A DNA stretch of 64,000 nt, taken from positions 10,021 through 74,020 of the forward strand of contig JAWODJ010000057.1 of the NCBI GenBank assembly GCA_046483315.1. Reading direction: 5' to 3'. The notes under the pieces are model-generated. The model had not been told where the DNA came from. It worked only from the letters and a program-made list of their open reading frames with translations, and did not search any database. Within the stretch, counting starts at the first letter, position 1. Each line of letters begins with the position of its first letter. The DNA comes from PXAP01 sp046483315. GTDB taxonomy: Bacteria > Bacteroidota > Bacteroidia > Bacteroidales > PUMT01. Positions 18,268 through 25,784 of the stretch are shown here, piece by piece. A program made the position numbers and the translations under genes.

Positions 18268-18854
18268 TTCATACCGGGATTTTCCGGAAAATTTGTCCAC
18301 AGTTTATACCTGCCGCCGAGGTTCGTCAGAACCTCCTTCCATGACTCCCTGTTACGGCTGTTCATTATCAACCCGCTGTCCAGTTCACTGACAACCCATG
18401 AATTTTCCTCTATCTCCCTTTCCAGTTGTTTCGGTTCCCATCCTGAATACCCTACAAAAAACCGTATCCGGTCGCTGCCAAGGGATCCGCCATCTATAAG
18501 CTGCTTAACCATCTCAAAATCCCCACCCCACCAGATATTGTCTGTCACCCTGACACTGTCCGGTATCAATTCTCCCAGGTTGTGTATATAATGCACTGAG
18601 TCGGTCCCCACAGGTCCGCCGACCGATATTTCAGTATCAATGGAAGGAAAATCTGCCAGTATCTCATTAACAGCAACCTCAACCGGTTTATTGAGTACAA
18701 ACCCGATAGATCCTTTTTCACTGTGCTCGGTAAGAAAAACAACCGAACGTTTAAAATAGGCATCACTTAAAAAGGGATCAGAAATAAGAACCCTTCCCTG
18801 CTTTGGTCTTATATTATTGTGATCAATCTTAAATATGTCAAATATCTGGTCCAC
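18264..18854 (-). CDS. YqgE/AlgH family protein
   Basis: A conserved single-domain protein of unknown biochemical role, present across many Gram-negative bacteria. Marks seen are GRVLISDPFLSDAYFKRSVVFLTEH, GSIGFVLNKP, and FFVGYSGWEPKQLEREIEENSW. I favour the GTG at 18854, which gives 196 residues beginning just before FKIDHNNIRPKQG, the usual family start; an ATG at 18905 would add 17 residues. The gene is convergent with the class IV aminotransferase and shares a stop-codon overlap with it (CTAA at 18264-18267). Confidence 0.85.
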   Translation of the reverse strand: MDQIFDIFKIDHNNIRPKQGRVLISDPFLSDAYFKRSVVFLTEHSEKGSIGFVLNKPVEVAVNEILADFPSIDTEISVGGPVGTDSVHYIHNLGELIPDSVRVTDNIWWGGDFEMVKQLIDGGSLGSDRIRFFVGYSGWEPKQLEREIEENSWVVSELDSGLIMNSRNRESWKEVLTNLGGRYKLWTNFPENPGMN

Positions 18855-18974
18855 TACTTTTTTAGCAATATAATTAATTTGTAGGACATTACAAAAAATA
18901 AACATGAATTTGTTTCACAAATTACGTACCGTTGTTTTGCCTTCTGACAACCTTCACGGAGATTTTAAGAAAAT

Positions 18975-19850
18975 TTAAAATTTATCTTTTGAATATAACT
19001 TTCCTGCTTTTTCGGCAGATAGTGAAATTCCTTTTATCATGGCAGAGCTGAAACCCTCATATTCCATAAGATTAAGTCCCGCGATGGTACAACCTTTCGG
19101 AGTTGTAACCCTGTCAATTTCCTGTTCCGGGTGATTGCCGGCCGACAAAAGCAATGAGGCTGCTCCTTTTGCAGCCTGAGTGGCAATAGCAAGTGCATGA
19201 CCGGATTGCAGACCGATTTCTATACCGCCCTGTGATGCTGCCCTGATAGCGCGAAGAAAAAACGCAACGCCACATGCTCCTATGGCAGTTGCAGCTATCA
19301 TCTCTTCTTCATTAATCACCAAAGTTTTCCCCACTTTATTAAAAATATCACCCGCAATATCCAAAGCACTTCTCTTTGTTCCGCTATCCGCATTTGTCTC
19401 ACCTGAATAAAGGTTTACGCCTGCATCGTTGGAGGCAAGACAGGTCATAGATTCTCCAACCGAAATCGCAATATTGGGCATAGCTCTCACAACAGATATC
19501 CCTTCTCCTGTAATCTGCTCTATCTGCGATATCCTTACCCCTGTCACAATAGAAATGATGGTCTGCTTTCCGGCTTTCAGTACCGGGCCTATTTCCCTTA
19601 AAAGCGGATCTATCTGCTGGGGTTCTACGGCAATTATTATCACATCGGAATTGGCTGCCGCCTTCTTATTATCTTTCAGTATGATCACACCCGATTTCTC
19701 CATCTCAGAAAGAAGGTACAAACGCCTTCTTGTCAGACTTATGTTACCGGGGGTAAACTTTTCCGACCGTAACAGTCCCTTTGCTATGGACAGTCCGATA
19801 TTGCCCGCTCCCAGGATGGCAATACGATAATTTCTATGTAATTTCTCCAT
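18975..19850 (-). CDS. proC: Pyrroline-5-carboxylate reductase
   Basis: Reduces pyrroline-5-carboxylate to proline with NAD(P)H. It shows the Rossmann motif AILGAGNIGLSIAKGL at the N-terminus, VVRAMPNIAISVGESMT, and the C-terminal GVAFFLRAI ... PKGCTIAGLNLME block, where the substrate loop lies. At 291 residues it is about 20 longer than usual, because of an insert (NLYSGETNADSGTKRSALD) around residue 155. A -7 element lies about 60 bases upstream on the minus strand. Confidence 0.9.
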   Translation of the reverse strand: MEKLHRNYRIAILGAGNIGLSIAKGLLRSEKFTPGNISLTRRRLYLLSEMEKSGVIILKDNKKAAANSDVIIIAVEPQQIDPLLREIGPVLKAGKQTIISIVTGVRISQIEQITGEGISVVRAMPNIAISVGESMTCLASNDAGVNLYSGETNADSGTKRSALDIAGDIFNKVGKTLVINEEEMIAATAIGACGVAFFLRAIRAASQGGIEIGLQSGHALAIATQAAKGAASLLLSAGNHPEQEIDRVTTPKGCTIAGLNLMEYEGFSSAMIKGISLSAEKAGKLYSKDKF

Positions 19851-19907
19851 TCTGTAAATAATTGAAACATTAATACGTCAGTTACTTTGATGTTATAACA
19901 AAATATG

Positions 19908-19915
19908 CAAAAGTA
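19908..19915 (-). promoter_or_regulatory. -7 element of proC
   Basis: TACTTTTG on the minus strand matches TAnnTTTG. It would start transcription near 19901, about 50 bases before the proC ATG. No clear -33 partner is visible. Confidence 0.35.
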
Positions 19916-20040
19916 GTTATAAAAGAGTAAAATCCTTAATATCCCACAAACATCCTTATATTGTAATCGTAACTGACAAAAATTATTTAAAATAATTTAA
20001 TTTAGCACTTCGTCACCCTCATGTAATAAATTCCTGTAAT

Positions 20041-20057
20041 CCTTCATCTGATGAAGG
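20041..20057. promoter_or_regulatory. Perfect short palindrome just before crtI
   Basis: CCTTCAT and ATGAAGG flank a three-base centre. The palindrome ends 20 bases before the chosen crtI ATG (20078) and contains the alternative upstream ATG at 20051. It could be an operator or an RNA hairpin near the start. It could also be chance. Confidence 0.35.
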
Positions 20058-20077
20058 CAGGAAAAAGGCAGACAATC

Positions 20078-21559
20078 ATGACAAAATCAAAATCAGTAGT
20101 AATAGGTTCCGGAATCGGGGGACTGGCTTCAGCTATCCGGCTTGCAGCAAAGGGTTTCAAGGTGAATATATTTGATCAGGCCGGACATACGGGAGGTAAA
20201 ATCTCAGAATTCAGGCACCGGGGCTTTCGATTTGACAGGGGGCCATCCCTGCTTACCCTTCCCTGGCTTATTGATGAACTGTTTACCCTGAGCGGCGAAG
20301 ATCCCCGTGAGTACTTTAATTACATGAGGCTTGAATTGTCGTGTAAATATTTCTGGGAAGACGGGACTATAATATCAGCATGGCAGGATCCGGAAAGGTT
20401 TGCCGACGAGGTGCGGGTAAAAAGCGGAGTGCCTCCGGCAAGGCTGAAAAGTTTCTTCAGAAAGAGCAGAATGTTATATGAGCTTACAGCCGAATCTTTC
20501 CTGTTCAGTTCACTTCACAAGGCATCCAATTTCAGGTCAAAAGCTTTTATAAAGACAATGCTTAACTCATACCGTCTGGACCCTTTTATGAGCATGCACG
20601 GAAGGAACAGCAGATGGTTTGCTGACAAAAGGATAGTGCAGCTTTTCGACCGGTATGCGACTTATAATGGTTCCAATCCCTACAAAACTCCTGCAACCTT
20701 TAATATTATAGCCCATCTTGAGCACAGCCTGGGAACATACTTCCCCCGTAAGGGAATTTATGACATTGCTGCTTCGCTCACTTCCCTTGCTGAGAAAAAA
20801 GGAGTAAAGTTCAACCTGAACACAAGGATTGATGAGATCATTCATGCCGGGGGACAGGTAAAAGGGGTACGTGCAGGGAAAAAATTCTTTCCCGCAGATA
20901 TCGCTGTAAACAATACAGACATTAACCTGTTCTATACCAATATGATGCCATCGGAAAAGATGCCGGCCAGGCGTGCAAAACTTGAACTTTCAACCTCCGC
21001 ACTGATATTCTACTGGGGAATTAATAATATGCATCCACAGCTTGAGCTGCATAATATTTTGTTTTCCTCTGATTACAGGGAAGAATTCACCCATCTTTTC
21101 CTGCACAAAACGATAAGTCCGGATCCCACCGTTTACATCTATATAAGTTCAAGGGCAGTACCGGGTGATGCCCCAAATGGATCTGAAAACTGGTATGTAA
21201 TGATAAATGCCCCTGAGAACAGGGGCCAGGACTGGGATAAGATTATTGCAAAAGCCCGGGAAAACATAATTTCCAAAATAAACCGCATTCTTGGAACAGA
21301 TATCGAAAAAAGTCTGCTTTTTGAAAAGATGACCGATCCGGGAAGCATAGAAAGAGAGACAGGTTCTTACATGGGATCTCTTTACGGACCAGGTTCCAAC
21401 AACATGTTTTCAGCATTTAACCGTCATGCCAATTTCAGCAAAAAACATAAAAACCTGTTTTTTACCGGCGGAAGTGTACACCCAGGCGGAGGTATGCCTC
21501 TCTGTCTGGCATCAGCACGAATAATTGACAGGGAGATCAGGACAGGATATACTGTCTGA
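20078..21559 (+). CDS. crtI: Phytoene desaturase-family carotenoid desaturase (CrtI-like)
   Basis: An FAD-dependent desaturase that introduces double bases into a C40 (or C30) carotene at the membrane. The 493-residue chain starts with the dinucleotide-binding motif VVIGSGIGGLASAIRLAAKG, has RFDRGPSLLTLP and the C-terminal FTGGSVHPGGGMPLCLASAR block typical of CrtI/CrtN/CrtD enzymes. I chose ATG 20078 because the FAD motif begins a few residues later; an ATG at 20051 lies inside a palindrome. It opens a locus with cruF-, cruD- and cruC-like genes. Whether it is the phytoene desaturase itself or a later 3,4-desaturase cannot be settled from sequence; no crtB is adjacent. Confidence 0.85.
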   Translation: MTKSKSVVIGSGIGGLASAIRLAAKGFKVNIFDQAGHTGGKISEFRHRGFRFDRGPSLLTLPWLIDELFTLSGEDPREYFNYMRLELSCKYFWEDGTIISAWQDPERFADEVRVKSGVPPARLKSFFRKSRMLYELTAESFLFSSLHKASNFRSKAFIKTMLNSYRLDPFMSMHGRNSRWFADKRIVQLFDRYATYNGSNPYKTPATFNIIAHLEHSLGTYFPRKGIYDIAASLTSLAEKKGVKFNLNTRIDEIIHAGGQVKGVRAGKKFFPADIAVNNTDINLFYTNMMPSEKMPARRAKLELSTSALIFYWGINNMHPQLELHNILFSSDYREEFTHLFLHKTISPDPTVYIYISSRAVPGDAPNGSENWYVMINAPENRGQDWDKIIAKARENIISKINRILGTDIEKSLLFEKMTDPGSIERETGSYMGSLYGPGSNNMFSAFNRHANFSKKHKNLFFTGGSVHPGGGMPLCLASARIIDREIRTGYTV

Positions 21560-21681
21560 ATCGATTTATAATTAAGTTCCCGACCTTTGTACAAAAATAA
21601 TGAACAAGATTAAGGATTTTTGGTTTAACAATATGACTAAGTATATAGCTAATAACATTAAACAAAAACTAAAATACACAA

Positions 21682-22335
21682 ATGAGTTTCCAGATAAAGC
21701 AGCCCGGTGTCAAAAAGTTAATCCCGATACTAATAATATTTTATGCAGTGGGAATTTTGGGCCTGAGCTTCCCCGTGACAAAGAAATATATTGAAGTCCT
21801 GACTCCGTATACCCTGATTATGAACATGGCCTTGCTGATGATTTATCACAGGCCATGGAAAACAAATCACGCTGTTCTGTTCACGGTCATTGCAGCAGCA
21901 GGCTTCCTGGTTGAGGTGGCGGGAGTATATAGCGGACTTGTATTCGGAGATTACCAGTACGGCCGGGTACTGGGAATTAAGATACTGGACACCCCGCTTA
22001 TTATAGGCATTAACTGGCTGATGCTTATATATTTTGTATACCATCTGACCGGAATTAGTGGTATAAGCCGTTGGCTGCAGATCATAATCGGTGCATTGCT
22101 GATGGTCACCTATGATGTAATTCTTGAACCGGTAGCAATAAAAATAAACATGTGGAGCTGGTCGGGAGGAGATATCCCGTTTCAGAACTATGCAGCATGG
22201 TTTATTATATCGATTGTATTTTTGTCTTTGTTGCATGCCTTCAGAATCAGGGCTGAGAACAGGATATCACCAGGCCTGTTTGCCATACAGGCAGGCTTCA
22301 TTCTTTCGCTTAACATAATTTACCGGTTTATATGA
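21682..22335 (+). CDS. cruF: Carotenoid 1',2'-hydratase, CruF-like membrane protein
   Basis: CruF-type proteins add water to the psi end of a carotene to give a 1'-hydroxyl group. The 217-residue protein has about seven hydrophobic segments and the family blocks FLVEVAGVYSGLVFGDYQYG and TYDVILEPVAIKINMWSW with conserved acidic residues in the membrane. It begins with an ATG at 21682, 122 bases after crtI. Its end overlaps the next start as ATGA (22332-22335), which suggests translational coupling. The pathway role fits the acyltransferase and glycosyltransferase that follow. Confidence 0.8.
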   Translation: MSFQIKQPGVKKLIPILIIFYAVGILGLSFPVTKKYIEVLTPYTLIMNMALLMIYHRPWKTNHAVLFTVIAAAGFLVEVAGVYSGLVFGDYQYGRVLGIKILDTPLIIGINWLMLIYFVYHLTGISGISRWLQIIIGALLMVTYDVILEPVAIKINMWSWSGGDIPFQNYAAWFIISIVFLSLLHAFRIRAENRISPGLFAIQAGFILSLNIIYRFI

Positions 22336-22952
22336 TAGAGGCAAAACATTCCTGGTTCTACCACCTTTTTTTTAAAACCTACTTCCGCTATATTCTGCGG
22401 AAAGATTTCAAGGCAATCCATATTGAGGGAAAGTTCCCGGAAAGAGATATGCCAATCCTGCTTATAGGTAACCATTTCAGCTGGTGGGACGGATTTTTCG
22501 CCTACGAGCTCAACCGGAGGATCTTTAAACGGCGTATTTATCTTATGATGCTTGAAGAACAGCTTAAAAAACGAAGTTTCTTCAGCAAACTCGGAGCCTT
22601 TTCCATAAATCCCGGCAACCGTTCAGCGCTGCAATCCATGAACTACGCCTCAGAATTGCTGCGTCACAGTAGCAACCTGCTGATTCTTTTTCCACAGGGA
22701 GAAATAGAGTCTCAGTATAATCAAAAGATATATTTCCGCAAAGGATGGTTCAGGATACTGGAAAATGCAGGCAACCCCGTCCATATAGTTTTTATGGCAA
22801 ATCTCACAGATTATTTCTCAAACAGAAAACCCACCCTTTTCATCTATCTGGAAGAGTATCCTGAGACAGGAAAGATTGTTTTTGATAACCTTAATAACAG
22901 CTACAACGATTTTTATAACAGGTGTGTGGAACGTCAAAAACAACTCGCATGA
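22332..22952 (+). CDS. PlsC-type acyltransferase, likely carotenoid-glycoside acyltransferase (CruD-like)
   Basis: A 206-residue glycerol-phosphate-acyltransferase-fold enzyme. The catalytic HxxxxD motif is H48-D53 in GNHFSWWDGFF and the substrate-binding block is LFPQGEIESQ. In green sulfur bacteria, CruD of this fold acylates the sugar of a carotenoid glucoside made by CruC; the position here between cruF- and cruC-like genes suggests the same job. It could instead be a phospholipid acyltransferase. It overlaps cruF by ATGA upstream and the glycosyltransferase by ATGA (22949-22952) downstream. Confidence 0.75.
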   Translation: MIEAKHSWFYHLFFKTYFRYILRKDFKAIHIEGKFPERDMPILLIGNHFSWWDGFFAYELNRRIFKRRIYLMMLEEQLKKRSFFSKLGAFSINPGNRSALQSMNYASELLRHSSNLLILFPQGEIESQYNQKIYFRKGWFRILENAGNPVHIVFMANLTDYFSNRKPTLFIYLEEYPETGKIVFDNLNNSYNDFYNRCVERQKQLA

Positions 22953-24097
22953 ACTGGCTGGCATACTTCATATTCGCATTCCTTGTCCTGCGCCTTATGG
23001 TAAGCCTTACAAACCTCCTTACACGTCAGTGGCTTAAGAGTGCTCCCTCTGCAGAAGATAAGAATCCGGATGATGGCAACAAAATCAGGCAACCCCTCAA
23101 ACAATCTGCTGCTCCTCCCCTTATATCAGTGCTGATACCTGCCCGCAACGAAGAACAGAAAATTGGCAGTCTTCTTAACGACCTTTTGAAACAGGATTAT
23201 GAAAATACAGAGATACTTGTATATGACGACCTTTCCGAGGATCAGACTCCACGGATTGTGAGAGAGTTCATGAACAGGACCAACAGGCTGCGGCTGCTGG
23301 AAGGCATACCTTTGCCAGGCGGCTGGCTCGGCAAGAATCATGCCTGCCATGTTCTGGCAAAAGCAGCCAAAGGAGAATACCTGCTTTTTCTTGATTCAGA
23401 TGTGAGAATCAGTCCCACCCTTTTAACAAACAGCCTCGCTCATATGAAGAGGCACCGGCTGGACCTGCTGTCTGTTTTTCCCGAACAGGAGATGCGCACT
23501 TTCGGGGAAAAAATCACTGTCCCCATAATGAACTGGGTACTGATCGGCCTTTTACCGCTGATCCTTACAAGGATCTCAGCCATATCCTCCTTTTCGGCTG
23601 CGAACGGACAGTTTATGCTATTCAGGGCAGATATTTACCGCAGGAACCGGTTTCACGAAAAGATCCGGAATATAATAGTTGAAGATATTGAGATCTTTCG
23701 CCTGATGAAAAAAAAGGGTTTGCGCACTCACACTGTTTTAAGCAACGGAGAAATATCCTGCCGTATGTACGGTTCATGGAATGAATCAATAGAGGGTTTT
23801 TCAAGAAATGTCTCTGAGTTTTTCGGAGGCAGTATTCCTCTGGCCATACTGTTTGCACTGATAACAACCCTGGGAATTATCCCGGTATTTGTTTACCTCC
23901 CTGCAGAACTCGCAATAGCATTTGTTGTCCTGCTGGCACTGCACAGGATCATAATATCTTTCCTGAGCCGTCAGCCGGTAATCCGGAACCTTCTTTTGGC
24001 ACCCCTTCAGCAATTATCATTCTGTGCAATGATTATCAGGGCTGTCAGCCACACAACAAAAAAAGACTTCATATGGAAAGGAAGAAAATGTATATGA
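22949..24097 (+). CDS. GT2 glycosyltransferase, likely carotenoid glycosyltransferase (CruC-like)
   Basis: A membrane glycosyltransferase, expected to add a sugar to the hydroxyl made by CruF. The 382-residue protein starts with a membrane segment (MNWLAYFIFAFLVLRLMV). Its GT2 domain has SVLIPARNEEQKIG, DDLSEDQT, the DxD motif in FLDSDVRIS, and EDIEIFRLMKKKG as the acceptor-side acidic block. Two or three membrane segments close the chain. I chose ATG 22949, which overlaps the previous stop as ATGA, over an in-frame start at 22922. The carotenoid role rests on context and resemblance to CruC/CrtQ-type enzymes. Confidence 0.75.
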   Translation: MNWLAYFIFAFLVLRLMVSLTNLLTRQWLKSAPSAEDKNPDDGNKIRQPLKQSAAPPLISVLIPARNEEQKIGSLLNDLLKQDYENTEILVYDDLSEDQTPRIVREFMNRTNRLRLLEGIPLPGGWLGKNHACHVLAKAAKGEYLLFLDSDVRISPTLLTNSLAHMKRHRLDLLSVFPEQEMRTFGEKITVPIMNWVLIGLLPLILTRISAISSFSAANGQFMLFRADIYRRNRFHEKIRNIIVEDIEIFRLMKKKGLRTHTVLSNGEISCRMYGSWNESIEGFSRNVSEFFGGSIPLAILFALITTLGIIPVFVYLPAELAIAFVVLLALHRIIISFLSRQPVIRNLLLAPLQQLSFCAMIIRAVSHTTKKDFIWKGRKCI

Positions 24098-24831
24098 TAT
24101 CGTTATTCCTGGTATTAACATTCTTTGCCATACCGGTAACCCCTTCGTTGCTATCTGCAAAAAATAATCCCGGTCAAATGATCTATAATGCTTTTGTCGA
24201 GGAAAAAATGGATCAGTGGGCAGATGCCATGAGTATTCTTGAAAATCAATACAGGCAATCAGGAAGCACCGAAATTCTTTATGAACTCCTCCTGGCAAGG
24301 TACGGTTATATAGGTTACAGCCTCAGCATTGATAACAAATCAGAAGCACGCAGGCAGATCTCGCTGGCAGAAGATTCCATTGATGAACTCTCAGCCTCAC
24401 CTGCCCATGAATCTTCAGCTTATGCCCTGCAGGCAGCCCTCTACGCCTACAGAATCTCTATGGCACCCTGGCGGGCAGTATTCTGGGGACAAAAGAGCAT
24501 GAATCTTATTGACAAGGCTATAGAAACAGATCCCGGTAACCCCTCGGCATGGATAGAACACGGAAATGCCATGTTCTATGCCCCGTCAGCACTCGGAGGA
24601 TCAAAAGAGGAAGCCATAAAAAGTTACAGCCGCGCAATAAGATTATTTGAAGAAGATATGAATGAAAACCACCGGTGGCTTTATCTCAATACCCTGGTGA
24701 GTCTGGCCAACAGCTATGAAGAAACCGGAAACAAGTCCATGGCCCGCATAACCTATAATAAAGCCCTTGAATTTGAGCCTGACTTTAAATGGGTAAAAGA
24801 AGAATTGCTGCCTGAATTGATAAAAGATTAA
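24073..24831 (+). CDS. Exported TPR protein linked to the carotenoid locus
   Basis: A 252-residue secreted or periplasmic protein. The charged n-region MERKK followed by a hydrophobic stretch ending in LLSAKN looks like a signal peptide, so I keep the start at 24073; an ATG at 24094 would overlap the glycosyltransferase stop as ATGA, like the two junctions before it. TPR-like helices recur at about 140-250, for example AIETDPGNPSAWIEHGNAMF and AKALEFEPDF-like AYNKALEFEPDFKWV. No catalytic motif is seen. Its overlap with the glycosyltransferase implies a linked function, perhaps in placing the pigment in the envelope, but this is inference. Confidence 0.65.
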   Translation: MERKKMYMISLFLVLTFFAIPVTPSLLSAKNNPGQMIYNAFVEEKMDQWADAMSILENQYRQSGSTEILYELLLARYGYIGYSLSIDNKSEARRQISLAEDSIDELSASPAHESSAYALQAALYAYRISMAPWRAVFWGQKSMNLIDKAIETDPGNPSAWIEHGNAMFYAPSALGGSKEEAIKSYSRAIRLFEEDMNENHRWLYLNTLVSLANSYEETGNKSMARITYNKALEFEPDFKWVKEELLPELIKD

Positions 24832-24841
24832 TTTTCTGTTA

Positions 24842-25390
24842 TCAGCGCCTGGAAAACACTCCTGAAAATTTACCGGCAAGATGCCGGAAACCTTTCATAA
24901 AGTTATGATAAAACCCCTCTTCCAGCGAATATGAGAAATTATCCTGCCCCGGTCTGGCATCTTCATTAATCCTTATTTTATCAATCCCCGCTGTGCCATG
25001 CAACTCTTTTGCCAGCTCCAGAAGCCTGTTCAGCCTCTCCTGTCCGATCCGCTTCCTGAAACGCCCCATATCACTGGAATCGCATGGCGATCTGTCAACA
25101 AACAGGTTCTCACCGCATAAATACTGAAAATAGGGATCACGTGCCCACTCGGCAACTATTCCCTCATCACTTCCCCTGAATACCTGCTTCAGGATAAGTA
25201 GTCCGGCCATAAGACGGACAGGCTTTGCAGGCGCCCCTTTATCAGAATAGAGTGATGAATACTCATTTTCAATGTCACCCCACGGAAAATTCTCTGCCAG
25301 AACGGTAAGGGGATGATCGGGTTGTACAACTTGCCGGAGGACAGGTTCAAAGAGATTCAACTCTGACTGCCCGGGTGATTTTCCTTTCAT
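24842..25390 (-). pseudogene. Truncated IS5-type transposase remnant
   Basis: Residues 1 to about 135 (from ATG 25390) match the N-terminal DUF772 domain of IS5/IS1182-type transposases: GKSPGQSELNLFEPVLRQ, KPVRLMAGLLILKQVF, FRKRIGQERLNRLLEL. The chain then changes to unrelated sequence and stops at 182 residues, whereas intact relatives exceed 400. No DDE catalytic residues remain, so it cannot move itself. It lies between the carotenoid locus and the peptidase-barrel gene, probably as debris of an old insertion. I could not find clear terminal repeats. Confidence 0.7.
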
Positions 25391-25784
25391 AGCCGGAAAA
25401 GAATGGTTTCCACACAAGATACATTATTTCCGGCAAAAAGTAAATAAAAACCCAATCTTCTGATTATAGATTATTATATCAAGGAATCAACTTTGCAGGC
25501 AGTATATTGCAATACCTGTAAAACACCGGTTGTATCATTTTCTCAACAGTGGGAATATATTCCACAATGCCAACAAGTAAAATTACCGGAACAACTGTTT
25601 AATCACTTCAGATATATGGCTGACTGACAGTAACCATATCCCGGAATTCCCGTTTTACAGGAACACATTATTATACTGCCGGTATCTTTTTTGATTTCAG
25701 ATAACCATCAAACTTCCGGTGTCCGGAAATACACAAAGAGGAATTAAAAATTTTATGCCCAGTTTACCAGTATTTAAAAATATT
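25391..25784. other. Intergenic region with a 12-bp palindrome
   Basis: No gene is visible. The stretch next to the transposase remnant may contain the old IS end. A perfect palindrome GGAATATATTCC lies at 25552-25563, followed by CACA. No promoter matching TAnnTTTG exactly was found before the next gene. Confidence 0.4.

Noticed and set aside
21600..21794. Plus-strand frame of 64 codons between crtI and cruF
   Set aside because: It overlaps the cruF start in another frame, has no recognisable motif and is lysine/asparagine-rich as expected from AT-rich spacer.
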